Source: Hordeum vulgare subsp. vulgare (taxonomy: Eukaryota; Streptophyta; Magnoliopsida; Poales; Poaceae). From it: 64,000 nt of DNA. A program made the position numbers and the translations under genes. The notes beneath the pieces are model-generated. The model made no database searches. It worked only from the letters and a program-made list of their open reading frames with translations, and had not been told where the DNA came from. This document shows positions 44,953-57,097 of the stretch, one piece after another. The stretch lies in the NCBI RefSeq assembly GCF_904849725.1, contig NC_058518.1:419189081-419253080 (forward strand). Direction: 5' to 3'. The first letter of the stretch is position 1, and each line of letters begins with the position of its first letter.

Positions 44953-46720
44953 TGTTGGGTAACGTTGCATAAATTCAAAATTTTCCTACGCCATATTCAG
45001 ATCTTCCTATGGAGAGACCAGCAATGAGTGATGGGTAAGAGCATCTTCATACCTTTGAAGATCGCTAAGCGGAAGCGTTACTAGAACGCGGTTGATGGAG
45101 TCGTACTCGCAGCGATTCAGATCGCGGTGTGATTCCGATCTAGTGCCGAACTACGACACCTCCGCGTTCAACACACGTGCAGCCCGGTGACGTCTCCCGC
45201 ACCTTGATCCAGCAAGGAGGAGGGAGAGGTTGGGGAAGAACTCCAGCAGCACGACGGCGTGGTGTCGATGGAGAGACGGGGTCTCCCGGCAGGGCTTCGC
45301 CAAGCACCGGCAGAGAAGAGGAGGAGGAAGGGCAGGGCTGCGCCGAGAGAGAGAGAAAAACGTGTGCTAAACAGCCCCGAAACCTCAACTATATATAGGG
45401 GGAGGGGAAGGGGGCACAACACTTAGGGTTCCCACCCCCAAGGGGTGCGGCAACCCCCATCTGCGCTAGGAGGTGGCGGCCAGGAGGGGAGGAGGGGTGT
45501 GGCGCACCCCTGGTGGGCCTTAGGCCCACCTGGCTTAGGGTTTGCCCCCCCTTTCCTCTCCCCTGCGCATTGGGCTGAGTGGGGAGGCGCACTAGACCAC
45601 CTAGGGGCTGGTTCCCGCCCTCACTTAGCCCACCTTACCTCCCGGGGTCATTGCCCCCCTTCGGTGGACCCCCGGGGCCACCTCCGGTGGTCCCGGTACG
45701 TTACCGGTGATGCCCGAAACACTTCCGGTGTCCGAAACCATCCGTCCTATATATCAATCTTTACCTCCGGACCATTCTAGAGCTCCTTGTGACCTCCGGG
45801 ATCTCATCCGGGACTCTAAACAGCTTTCGGTAACCTCGTATAACACCCTATAACCCTAGCGTCATCGAACCTTAAGTGTGCAGACCCTACGGGTTCGGGA
45901 GACAGGCAGACATGACCGAGACACCTCTCCGGTCAATAACCATCAACGGGTTCTGGATACCCATGGTGGCTCCCACTTGCTCCACGATGATCTCATCGTA
46001 TGAACCACGATGTCAAGGATTCAATCAATCCCGTATACGATTCCCTCTGTCTGTCGGTATAGAACTTGCCCGAGATTCGATCGTCGGTATACCTATACCT
46101 TGTTCAATCTCGTTACCGGTAAGTCTCTTTACTCGTTCCGTAGCACGTCATCGTGTGACTAACTACTTAGTCACATTGAGCTCATGATGATGTTCTACCG
46201 AGTGGGCCCAGAGATACCTCTCCGTCACACGGAGTGACAAATCCCGATCTCGATTCGTACCAACCCAACATACACTTTCAGAGATACCCGTAGTGCACCT
46301 TTATAGTCACCCAATTACGTTGTGACGTTTGATACACCCAAAGCACTCCTACGGTATCCGGGAGTTGCACAATCTCACGGTCGAAGGAAAAGATACTTGA
46401 CATTAGAAAAGCTTTAGCATACGAACAATACGATCTAGTGCTATGCTTAGGATTGGGTCTTGTCCATCACATCATTCTCCCTATGATGTGATCCCATTAT
46501 CAATGACATCTAATGCCCATGATCAGGAAACCATGATCATCTATTGACTAACGAGCTAGCCAACTAGAGGCTTGCTAGGGACACATTGTGATCTATTTAT
46601 TCACACATGTATTACTGTTTCCTGTTAATACAATTATAGCATGAACAATAGACGATTATCATGAACAAGGAAATATGATAATAACCATTTTATTATTGCC
46701 TCTAGGGCATATTTCCAACA
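44953..46720 (-). repeat. 5' LTR of the Copia element
   Basis: 1768 bp, closely matching 37886-39666, with the TATA-like CTATATATAG at 45389-45398. This LTR would drive transcription toward lower coordinates. Confidence 0.93.
45389..45398 (-). promoter_or_regulatory. Candidate TATA box of the Copia 5' LTR
   Basis: CTATATATAG, palindromic, in a G-rich setting, present at the same place in both LTRs. BARE-1-type LTRs are known to carry such a TATA element; activity here is not shown. Confidence 0.5.
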
Positions 46721-48050
46721 TTAATTTCCCCAACAATGACATAATTAGCACATTTAGCTCCAAAATGCCATAATAACCTCAAAATGACAGAAGAACCTTT
46801 GTTAGCTCATTAATATTATATACTTAGCTTGTTTTCCTCTAAAATGGGATAATTAGCCCATTTAGCTCCAAAAAGACATAGTTAGCTAATTTAGCTCCAA
46901 GAAGAGGAGAAGAGGAGAATAAATAGGAAAAATGAAAAGAAAGAAGAAGAAGAAGAAGAGAAGAAGGAGAAGGAGGAGGATGAGGAGGAGAAGGAGGAGA
47001 AGGGCAAGGACCTTCTAGTCCTTCTCCTCCTTCTCCTCCTTCTTCTTTATTTCTTCTTCTTCTGCTCCTCCTCCTCTTTCTTCTCCTCTTTCATATTCTC
47101 CTTGCCTTAATTTTCCCAACAATGACATAATTAGCCAATTTAGCTCGAAAAAGACATTATAAGCTCAAAATGGCATAAGAATCTTGGTTAGCTCATTAAT
47201 ATTATATACTTAGCTTGTTTTCCTCTATAATGACATAATTAGCCCATTTAGCTCCAAAAAGACATAGTTAGCTAATTTAGCTCGAAGAAGAGGAGAAGAG
47301 GAGAAATGAAAAGGAAGAACAAAAAGAAGAAGATAAAGAGAAGAGAATGAGAAGGAGAAGAAGGAGGAGGAGAAGAAGAAGAGAAGAAGGAGAAGGAGGA
47401 GAAGGAGCCCTCGTTATTCTCCTTCTTCTTCCCTCCTTCTATTCTTCTTCAATTTAGCTTATTTTCCCCAACAAAGACATACTTAGCCAATTATCATCCA
47501 AAAATGACATAATTAGCTTAGTTAGGTAAAAACATGATAAGAACCTTGGTTAGCTCAATAAAATGACCAATTAAGCTCCTAAAAGACATAATAAGCTCAA
47601 AATGGCATAAGAACCTTGGTTAGCTCATTAATATTATATACTTACCTTGTTTTCCTCTAGAATGACATAATTAGCCCATTTAGCTGCAAAAAGACATAGT
47701 TAGATAATTTAGCTCCAAGATGAGGAGAAATGAAAAGAAGGAAGAAGAAGAAGAAGAAGAGAAGAAGAAGAGAAGGAGAAGGAGAAGGAGAAGAAGAAGG
47801 ATAAGAAGAAGAAGGAGGAGGAGAAGAAGAGAAGAAGAAGGAGAAGGAGGAGAAGAAGCAGAAGGAGCCCTCCTTCTTCGCCTTCTTCTTCTCTCCTCCT
47901 TCTTCTCCTTCTTCTTCTCTTCTTCTTTTTTCTTCTTCTCCTCCTCCTTCTCCTTATCCTTCCCCTCCTCCTCCTCCTCCACCTTCTTGTTTTTCTTCTC
48001 CTTGTTCTCTTCTTGCTTGTTCTCTTTCTTCTTCAATTTAGATTATTTGT
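46721..48050. repeat. Tandem array of purine/pyrimidine units, right part
   Basis: The interrupted unit resumes at 46721, further units start at 47107 and about 47449, and they end in long AAGAAGGAG and CTTCTTCTCC runs. 48051-48424 is AT-rich non-coding DNA with ATATGTATATATGGATGA direct repeats. Confidence 0.8.
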
Positions 48051-48424
48051 CATATATATGTTGTTGTTCTTCTTCTTCTGACTTTCTTATTCCCATTTTG
48101 CAGATTGGATGTACTACATGCATGGAAGCTGGCATTGGAGTGCTTTAGTTCCTGTTTTTATTTGAGTTGATGAACAATGTGGAACTATATGTATATGTAT
48201 ATATGGATGAATAATATATGTGCAACTATATGTATGTATATATGGATGAAACTTTGTATGTGTTGGTTCTTTTGATATATGGGATGTACGTTGATGAACA
48301 AATGGCATTGATGATCTTTATATGTATATCATATATGTGTTCTGACCTATTTATCATATATGTGCTATGAATTATATATATATGTGCTGTGAAATAGAAA
48401 AAATAAAGAAAAATGTGACAATAT

Positions 48425-49054
48425 AGGCTCTTTGCCGTCTGCCAGCTGATGGCAAAGGCCTTTGCCATCAGCTGACCGACGGCAAAGGTGCCACGTGGCG
48501 CCCAGCTGTGCAACCTGGGCAGCAACAGCTGGCCATATAGTATCTTTGCCGTCTGCTTCCAGGGGGGCAGACGGCAAAGAAGAGGGCACGGAGGAGGGGG
48601 GAGGAGGAGGTGGAGGCTGACGGCAAAGAAGAGGGGGAGGCAGACGACACAGAAGAGGGGGGAGGCGGACGACAAAGAAGAGGGGGGAGGCAGACGACAC
48701 AGAGGAGGGGGAAGGAGGAGGGGGAGGCAGACGGCAAAGAAGAGGAGGGAGGCAGACGGCACAGAAGAGGGGAGGCAGATGGAAAAGCCTCCGTTGGCCC
48801 CTAACGGAGGCAACGCCTGCCGGCTGCCGTCTCGACATATTTGCCGACTGCTCTCATGGAAAGTTGACGGCAAAGCTCTTTGTCGTCCGCTTCGTTGAGG
48901 CAGACGGCAAAGAAGCTACAATGTCGTCGTAGGCTGACGCAGAAGTTTTGCCGATAGTGAGATTCTTTGCTGTCTGTGATATACTCTTTGCCGTCTGTGA
49001 TATACTCTTTGCCGTCTGTGATGGCAGATGGCATAGAAGCTAATTCCTATAGTG
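48425..49054. repeat. Right subterminal repeats and terminus of CACTA B
   Basis: TTTGCCGTCTGC/GCAGACGGCAAAG motifs in both orientations. Between 48570 and 48790 a G/A-rich minisatellite repeats GGCAGACGGCAAAGAAGAGG variants about eight times. At 48970-49025 TACTCTTTGCCGTCTGTGATA is repeated (18 bp period) before the terminus. The frames across it are compositional. Confidence 0.8.
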
Positions 49055-49741
49055 AGGAGGCAATATAAAGTGACGTTCCTTCGCACTAAGAGGACACACA
49101 TCCAAACCTCAAAAGCGCATGACAACCTCTGCTTCCCTCTGCGAAGGGCCTATCTTGTATCTTTACTTTTTGCCCCTGAAAGAGTCATGGTGATCTTCAC
49201 CAATTCCTTATCTTGCCTTTTTCTTGGCTAACGTCATATGCTAGGGAAAGATCCATATTCATATGTCAACTTGGAAGTAAGTATTCATGAATTTTTATTG
49301 TTGACATTACCCTTGAGGTAAATGGTTGGGAGGCGAAACTATAAGCCCCTATCTTTCTCTGTGTCCGACTGAAACTTTGATCTCGTGAGTACCACGTGAG
49401 TTGTAGCAATTATAGAAGACAAAATGATGATTGAGTATGTGGATTTTCTTTACAAGCTCTTATTTGACTCTTTGTGATGTTGTGATAAATTGCAATTGCT
49501 TCAATGACTAAAGGCTATCGGTTGTTGATTCTCGGTAAGGTTCTTGATCCATGCTTTACTTTGTGAAGGAATTGTCACTTTAGCATAAGAGATGATATGA
49601 TGGTATTGCTGTTCTGATCATGATCATGATGCCTGCATGTTCGTATCTTGTTTTATCGACACCTCTCTCCCTAAACATGTGGGCATGTTTATTGATCTAG
49701 GCTTTCGCTTGAGGACAAGCGAGGTCTAAGCTTGGGGGAGT
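49055..49741 (+). other. 3' untranslated part of Gypsy X, right of CACTA B, with polypurine tract
   Basis: Non-coding DNA ending in AAGCTTGGGGGAGT (49728-49741), directly against the 3' LTR. This is the plus-strand priming site. Confidence 0.8.
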
Positions 49742-50270
49742 TGATACGTCCATTTTGCATCATGCTTTCATGTTGATATTTATCACTTTTTGGGCAGTTA
49801 TTACACTTCACGGTACAATACTGATCCCTTTTCTCTCTTATTTTGCAAGTTTTACATGAAGAGGGAGAATGCCGGCAGCTGGAATTCTGGCCTGAAAAAG
49901 GAGCAAGTTTGAGATGCCTATTCTGCACAACTCCAAAAGCCGTGAAAATCAACGTGGATTTTTTTGGGATTTATAAAAAATACTGGGCAGAAGAAGTGCC
50001 ACAGGGGCGCCAGCAGGAGGCCACAAGCCTGCTAGGCACGGCCTCCCCCTGGCCGCGCCTAGGGGGCTTGTGAGCTCCCTGCTGGCCCACTGGCCCCCCT
50101 CTTTTGCTACAAGAAGGGTTTTGGTCTGGAAAAAAAATCAGGAGGAGAATTTTCGGAGGATTCGCCGCCGCCACGAGGCGGAAGTTGAGCAGAACCAATC
50201 TAGAGCTCTGGCAAGACGATCCTGCCGAGGAAACTTCCCTCCCGGAGGGGGAAATCATCGCCATCGTCAT
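49742..50270 (+). repeat. 3' LTR of Gypsy X, first part
   Basis: Matches 12128-12653 closely. It is interrupted at GTCAT (50266-50270) by the chromovirus array. CCACAAGCC lies at 50021-50029 and GGCTTGTG at 50065-50072. Confidence 0.9.
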
Positions 50271-53130
50271 TGTAACGACCAAACCTCGAAGGGTTTGAGT
50301 CTCTGTGCTTTCCTCTGCTAGTCCCTGGATTGACTCGCTAGCACACACAGTATAGATGAAAACCAGATATAGCAAGTGCATCATTTATAATAACGTATGA
50401 TCTAGAATTTATAAAATATAACAATCTGCATAGCACTTAGGTAGCTTTAATCTATTAAACAGCGGAAAAGTAGTAGAATAATAACGATGAGTCCCATCAT
50501 AGCCCACTGGCGATGTTGAGTGAAGACTCGCGACCCTAACGGTACCTTACTCCTCATCTGAATATCCTGCAACATGATACGTTGCAGCCATATAGGTCAA
50601 TACTTTGAATGTATTGGCAAGTTACACAGGAAAAGTAATATAACAGACCTACATGTATATGCATAGTATAACAAGAGAAAGGCGGATGGTTATTTTGCAG
50701 AAAGCTGATTTTATCCTCACAACTACCTAATAGTCAAGTTTTAGTTTGTTTGCTACAATAACTCACATATGGTTGAATTGGCATCTCCAACTCCAACCTA
50801 TTACCATCATTAAGTTTCCCACCAAGTTTTATTAAGTGTGTCATCTGACAAGATCATCCAACAACTGTAATGGCCTAGCTGCTCAAAATTGTCCATAACC
50901 GGGGACACGGCTAATCATGATTAGTTTATACACTCTGCAGAGGTTTGCACACTGTACCCACTAGACCCAACCCGAAGATTGAGACGAAGTCTTTCAGAAG
51001 CAGTCACCTCCACCCAACGGCAAGCCGGTACACCTATTTATATCTACATCTGCTAGCTTTGCCCAGGCAAGGTTCCCACAACCTACTCAACAAAGCTAGA
51101 GCCCATATAGCTAGTGGTTGCGCACGAAAGCTACTAGTCACTAAGTCTGTCTGATCTTTTTGAACCTGGGCGGCATTCCACTTACATTCAGAGGGTAGAA
51201 ACCATGATGTTCTTGAAACCACCCAACAATACCATATCCGCCCAGAGGTGTATTATTTCCTTAATTACTACTCAAATTTATTTTGTAGTAATCCTGACTT
51301 AAACTCAATGAATACAGAAACCAATCCCCGTCTACATAGCATAGCAAAATATATCTAACACGATCTTCATGACAAGGGAATATAGCTCAATAGCATAGCA
51401 ATAATAATATTCCTATACATGCATAATTTTCATAGGGTGATATAATACTACATGCATAGAAAAATAATAGGTAAAGGATGCTCAACATGTAACTTGCCTT
51501 GATTATGGTTCAGAAAGTCACACCCCTGACAATAGTTTGCGTCGCACTCCGCACAATCTACACGTTGCAAACAATCACACCAATCAATCACCACAATCAC
51601 ATAACACCAAATAAAACCATCGGCAATAAAACAACTTGTTTAAAACCAAAGCATAAATAGCATGGCAGCAGGTATAAAATCATCTACATGCTGATATGAT
51701 GACAACGCAAAAAGAATCAACTAAACTGGGTGAACGGTTTGCAAAATATGGCCTCCGGTAGGTTTAAAATAATTAGTTTTAACAAAAAAAATATTTTTTG
51801 TAAAACTGAAAACTACTGGTTCTAACATGTTCTACTCATCAATACGAGATCACAGGAAAAAGAATTTCCCGAATCGGAGTTACGAGTAAAAAGGTAAACG
51901 CGTTTCAGAATTATACCGAGAATCTGACAGAGCTAAAACAGATTAAAAACAGATTGAATTTCATCCTGAAGCTGTTCATCAGGACTTGATGAATCGCTCG
52001 TTCGTGCGTTCTCACCACGAACAGCGGGGAAAAACGGAACCGTCTCGGTGTGGTGCCTCCAATGGTGCTTCTCCGGTGGCGGTCGGAGAAACTCCGGTGA
52101 CGTGCGCAAACTCCGGTGAACGGCTTCGCGAACTCCGGTGACGGCGGCTAACTCCGATGAAGATGAACGACTCCGGCGTGCTAGCTCGTTGTGCTGCTGC
52201 AGGGGTCTCAACGACAGGGGAATCGGGTTGCAGGGAGATCGGTTCGTGGGGCTTTATGCCCTCGGGAGGGAGTCCTGGCTGTGCTTGGTTCGGTTCCCTG
52301 GGTGCGGCCGAGTCCAGCTCGTGGTTGAGTTGAGCGCTGGGTGTGGCTAGGGTCCACCGTCGGTCCCTGGAGGGGAGGGAGCTAGCTGGCGCTCGGTTGG
52401 TGGAGCGAGGTCTCTCGATGCAAGGCTCCTGGAGCTGGCTCGATGGAGGGAGTCCAACTACTGGGCTCGTGCGGTGCTGGTGCATGGTCCTTGGCTAGCT
52501 GGGACGTGGCTCGCTCGGGCACATGCGGTGCTGGCTGGGCTGAGCCTTTGGCTTGGCCTGGCCAGCTAGTTTTTTTTTTCAAAAAAACCACAAAAAAGGT
52601 ATTAAAATAATATATATATATATTTTAAAGAAAAACAAACAGAGAAAAAATAATAATGATATACGTACAAAAATATATACATATGCAAATTAAAAACAAA
52701 CACATATAGTAATATATATGTATATATAGGTATATATAGATTCATATATTAAAATCTAATATATATATATATATATATATCAGTATAAAATAAATATCCT
52801 AATAAATACTAAAGGAAATCTAGTTCCACCTAATGCAATTTTTAATTTTTTTTAATGCAATAGACCACGCAAAAAGCATTTGAAAACTTAACTAAAGATA
52901 ATTTGAAAGATTATAAAGTTTCCAAAACCAAATGAGATAACTCCAAATTATATTCAAAATATTATGCAATTTAATTCGACAGGGGAGAAGTCATATTATC
53001 TACACTCCAATAAATTGCCCGCAGTCACATAATGAATAGAATTTTCAGAAGAACACAATAATGCATAAAAATATGAGATGCATATGAATGATCTATTAAC
53101 ATCCGAATTTAAAAAAATTGGGATGTTACA
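50271..53130 (-). repeat. LTR a (full length; 3' LTR)
   Basis: 2860 bp. It differs from LTRs b-d at scattered positions that b, c and d share (for example GGATTGACTC here, GGATCGACTC in the others). It contains an ACTCCGGTGA short repeat near 52085-52145. Open frames inside are not conserved. Confidence 0.9.
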
Positions 53131-53142
53131 AACCTACCCCCG

Positions 53143-53913
53143 TTAAGACGAATCTCGCCCTCGAGATTCGGGTTGGCCAGCAAATAGGTGTGGGTGTTCC
53201 TGCTTGAGATCCTCCTCTCGTTCCCAAGTAGCCTCTTCTTTGGTACGATGATCCCACTGAACTTTGCATAACTTGATTGTCTTGGTGCGAGTAACTCTTT
53301 GTGCTGTCTCCAGAATCTTAACAGGCTTCTCCTCATAGGTCAAGTCGGTCTCCAACTGAATTGTCTCAAGTGGCACTGTATCTCTTAAAGGAACGTCTGC
53401 CAACTCGGCATGACACTTCTTCAGCTGGGATATGTGAAACACATCTAGATAATCCTTCACAACTAGCACCTCTTCCAGGCTACCCCCCTTAAGAGAGTTC
53501 ACCTGCATCCTCTTATGCCGGTACTTACATACATATTTGATTCTCTTCCCTCATGGTGCACTCAGAGAAATAGATCGACTAGCACAATCGATAACTCCAT
53601 CATATTTGGCCATCCAATCCATACCCAAACTAATATCCAGACCTTGTGGATTCAATATGATCAAATCTGTAGGGAACTCATGCTTCCCAATAGACAAGTT
53701 TAACTGATGACAACCAACACCTGCTATCATCTCAGCTCCTAGGGAACTCACTCTAATAGGCATACTAAGGGTTTTGGTGGGCAAGAGTAGATGAGTAATA
53801 GATAGAAGAGGTCTAGAGGAATATAGATATTCTACCCATATGCATATTATGATCAAGGTAATATATATGAGGCAACAAAACATCATAACAAATAACACAA
53901 ACAAGCATAACAA
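53143..53913 (-). pseudogene. Chromovirus pol remnant: protease C-part fused to chromodomain
   Basis: The minus-strand frame has MPIRVSSLGAEMIAGVG, then LDISLGMDWMAKYDGVIDC (C-terminal half of the aspartic protease; the catalytic DxGA is upstream and missing), TGA at 53553-53551, KRIKYVCKY, EVLVVKDYLDVF, and then directly HISQLKKC, which belongs to the end of integrase. A chromodomain follows (RVTRTKTIKLCKVQW, EEATWEREEDLKQEHPHLF). RT, RNase H and integrase have therefore been removed in frame at about 53437-53442. The chromodomain would target integration to particular histone marks in intact members. Confidence 0.85.
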
Positions 53914-54232
53914 TAATCAAGCATATCTATATATATAGTCGAATAATTCCGACAAGATCCTAATTTAACAAACAAGCAAAATAACAATCAAGCAAGCAAC
54001 CTAGTATCGTCATGCCACAAAGCGGGCATAAACAGATACGCTAACACGTTAATAGCGCAAATAAAACAAGATAAGTGGTGGTCTCAACACTAGTTCCTAC
54101 TTAAGCTGGTCAAGATACTAGGGTGGTTTTCTAATGAAAGAGTAAGATGTAGACAAAGTGTATAGAATAAATTTAGACTCCTATGGCTTTTCTAATCCAT
54201 TTTCTAGGGTCATGACCTATAGTCAACGCATT

Positions 54233-54244
54233 GCTCTGATACCA
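54233..54244 (-). other. Primer binding site (initiator tRNA-Met type), first of three
   Basis: TGGTATCAGAGC on the minus strand, two bases from LTR b. Identical copies lie at 57084-57095 and 59939-59950 beside LTRs c and d. Confidence 0.85.
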
Positions 54245-54246
54245 TC

Positions 54247-56798
54247 TGTAACGACCAAACCTCGAAGGGTTTGAGTCTCTGTGCTTTACTGTGCTAGTCC
54301 CTGGATCGACTCGCTAGCACACACATTATAGATGAAAACCAGATATAGCAAGTGCATCATTTATAATAATGTATGATCCAGAATTTATAAAATATAACAA
54401 TCTGCATAGCACTTAGCTAGCTTTAATCTATTAAACAGCGGAAAAGTAGCAGAATAATAACGATGAGTCCCATCATAGCCCACTGGAAATGTTGAGTGAA
54501 GACTCGCGACCCTAACGGTACCTTACTCCTCGTCTGAATATCCTGCAACATGATACGTTGCAGCCATATAGGTCAATACTTTGAATGTATTGGCAAGTTA
54601 CACAGGAAAAGTAATATAACAGACCTACATGTATATGCATAGTATAACAAGAGAAAGGCTGATGGTTATTTTGCAGAAAGCTGATTTTATCCTCACAACT
54701 ACCTAATAGTCAAGTTTTAGTTTGTTTGCTACAATAACTCACATATGGTTGGATTGGCATCTCCAACTCCAACCTATTACCATCATTAAGTTTCCCACCA
54801 AGTTTTATTAAGTGTGTCATCTGACAAGATCATCCAACAACTGTAATGGCCTAGCTGCTCAAAATTGTCCATAACCGGGGACACGGCTAATCATGATTAG
54901 TTTATACACTCTGCAGAGGTTTGCACACTGTACCCACTAGACCCAACCGGAAGATTGAGACGAAGTCTTTCAGAAGCAATCACCTCCACCCAACGGCAAG
55001 CCGGTACACCTATTTATATCTACATCTGCTAGCTTTGCCCAGGCAAGGATCCCACAACCTACTCAACAAAGCTAGAGCCCATATAGCTAGTGGTTGCGCA
55101 CGAAAGCTACTAGTCACTAAGTCTATCTGATCTTTTTGAACCTGGGCGGCATTCCACTTACATTCAGAGGGTAGAAACCATGATGTTCTTGAAACCACCC
55201 AACAATACCATATCCGCCCAGAGGTGTATTATTTCCTTAATTACTACTCAAATTTATTTTGTAGTAATCCTCACTTAAACTCAATGAATACAGAAACCAA
55301 TCCCCGTCTACATAGCATAGCAAAATATATCTAACACGATCTTCATGACAAGGGAATATAGCTCAGTAGCATAGCAATAATAATATTCCTATACATGCAT
55401 AATTTTCATAGGGTGATATAATACTACATGCATAGAAAAATAATAGGTAAAGGATGATCAACATGTAACTTGCCTTGATTCTGGTTCAGAAAGTCACACT
55501 CTTGACAATAGTTTGCGTCGCACTCTGCATAATCTACACGTTGCAAACAATCACACCAATCAATCACCACAATCACATAACACCAAATAAAACCATCGGC
55601 AATAAAACAACTTGTTTAAAACCAAAGCATAAATAGCATGGCAGCAGGTATAAAATCATCTACATGATGATACGATGACAACGCAAAAAGAATCAACTAA
55701 ACCGGGTGAACGGTTTGCAAAATATGGCCTCCGGTAGGTTTAAAATAATCTGTTTTAACAATTTTTTTTTCGTAAAACTGAAAACTACTGGTTCTAACAT
55801 GTTCTACTCATCAATACGAGATCACATGGAAAAGAATTTCCTGAATCGGAGTTAAGAGTAAAAAGATAAACGCGTTTCAAAATTATACCGAGAATCTGAC
55901 AGAGCTAAAACAGATTAAAAACAGATTGAATTTCGTCCTGAAGCTGTTCATCAGGACTTGATGAATCGCTCGTGCGAGCGTTCTCACCACGAACAGCGGG
56001 GAAAAACGGAACCGTCTCGGTGTGGTGCCTCCGATGGTGCTTCTCCGGTGGCGGTTGGACAAACTCCGGTGACGTGCGCAAACTCCGGTGAACGGCTTCG
56101 CGAACTCCGGTAACGGCGGCTAACTCCGATGAAGATGAACGACTCCCGCGTGCTGGCTCGGTGTGCTGCTGCAGGGGTCTCAACGACAACGGAATCGGGT
56201 TGCAGGGAGATCGGTTCGTGGGGCTTTATGCCCTCGCGAGGGAGTCCTCGCTGTGCTCGGTTCGGTTCCCTGGGTGCGGTCGAGTCCAGTTCGTGGTTGA
56301 GTTGAGCGCTGGGTGTGGCTAGGGTCCACCGTCGGTCCCTGGAGGCGAGGGAGCTAGCTGGCGCTCGGTTGGTGGAGCGAGGTCTCTCGATGCAAGGCTC
56401 CTGGAGCTGGCTCGATGGAGCGAGTCCAACTGCTGGGCTCGTGCGGTGCTGGTGCTTGGTGCTTGGCTAGCTGGGACGTGGCTCGTTCGGGCACATGCAG
56501 TGCTGGCTAGGCTGAGCCTTTGGCTCGGCTTGGCCAGCTAGTTTTTTTTCAAAAAAACCACAAAAAAGGTATTAAAATAATATATATATTTTTTTTAAAG
56601 AAAAACAAACAGATAAAAAAAAATAATGATATACGTACAAAAATATATACATATGCAAATTAAAAACAAACGCATATAGTAATATATATATAGGTATATA
56701 TAGATACATATATTAAAATCTAATATATATATATATATATATATCAGTATAAAATAAATATCCTCATAAATACTAAAGGAAATCTAGTTCCACCTAAT
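54247..56798 (-). repeat. LTR b (truncated)
   Basis: 2552 bp; lacks the 296 bases corresponding to 52835-53130 of LTR a, that is the U3 start with its TG end. It breaks at CCTAAT. Confidence 0.9.
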
Positions 56799-57097
56799 TC
56801 CGACAAGATCCTAATTTAACAAACAAGCAAAATAACAATCAAGCAAGCAACCTAGTATCGTCATGCCATAAAGCGGGCATAAACAGATACGCTAACACGT
56901 TAATAGCGCAAATAAAACAAGATAAGTGGTGGTCTCAACACTAGTTCCTACTTAAGCTGGTCAAGATACTAGGGTGGTTTTCTAATGAAAGAGTAAGATG
57001 TAGACAAAGTGTATAGAATAAATTTAGACTCCTATGGCTTTTCTAATCCATTTTCTAGGGTCATGACCTATAGTCAACGCATTGCTCTGATACCATC
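56799..57097 (-). other. Truncated internal region b
   Basis: 299 bases matching 53948-54246: leader and primer site only; the polypurine tract and ORF are gone. Confidence 0.9.

Larger units (their letters stand above)
37886..46720 (-). mobile_element. Copia-type LTR retrotransposon of the Angela/BARE1/WIS group
   Basis: Minus-strand element, 8835 bp: 5' LTR 44953-46720, primer site 44940-44951, gag 42872-43681, pol 39699-42788, polypurine tract at about 39667-39679, 3' LTR 37886-39666. Target duplication TTAAT is perfect (37881-37885, 46721-46725) and lies in the first bases of an array unit. LTRs open TGTTGGAAATATGCCCTAGA on the minus strand, the hallmark of this group. The LTRs differ only slightly. 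Confidence 0.95.
27648..49054 (+). mobile_element. CACTA-type DNA transposon B
   Basis: Termini CACTACTGGAAAA (27648) and, reversed, CACTATAGGAATT (49054); the outer 32 bases match at 23 positions by eye, including the inner GCCATCTGCC. The flanking triplets are ATG and AGG, so the 3 bp duplication is imperfect. Subterminal TTTGCCGTCTGC/GATGGCAAAGA repeats occur at both ends. Inside are a TNP2 transposase and a Transposase_24-type gene, both +. About 12.6 kb without the Copia insertion. It lies in the 3' untranslated part of Gypsy X. Confidence 0.88.
53131..54246 (-). other. Internal region of the chromovirus, 1116 bp, most of gag-pol deleted
   Basis: Polypurine tract AACGGGGGTAGG beside LTR a (about 53133-53144, minus), a fused protease-chromodomain ORF (53143-53913), non-coding leader (53914-54232) and primer site 54233-54244. 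Confidence 0.85.

Noticed and set aside
47680..48148. Lys/Glu- and Ser/Phe-rich frames
   Set aside because: Translation of GAAGGAG/CTTCTCC runs; not protein coding.
48226..48898. Overlapping frames of 130-215 codons on both strands near the right end of CACTA B
   Set aside because: They translate the subterminal minisatellite and differ in every frame; no conserved domain.
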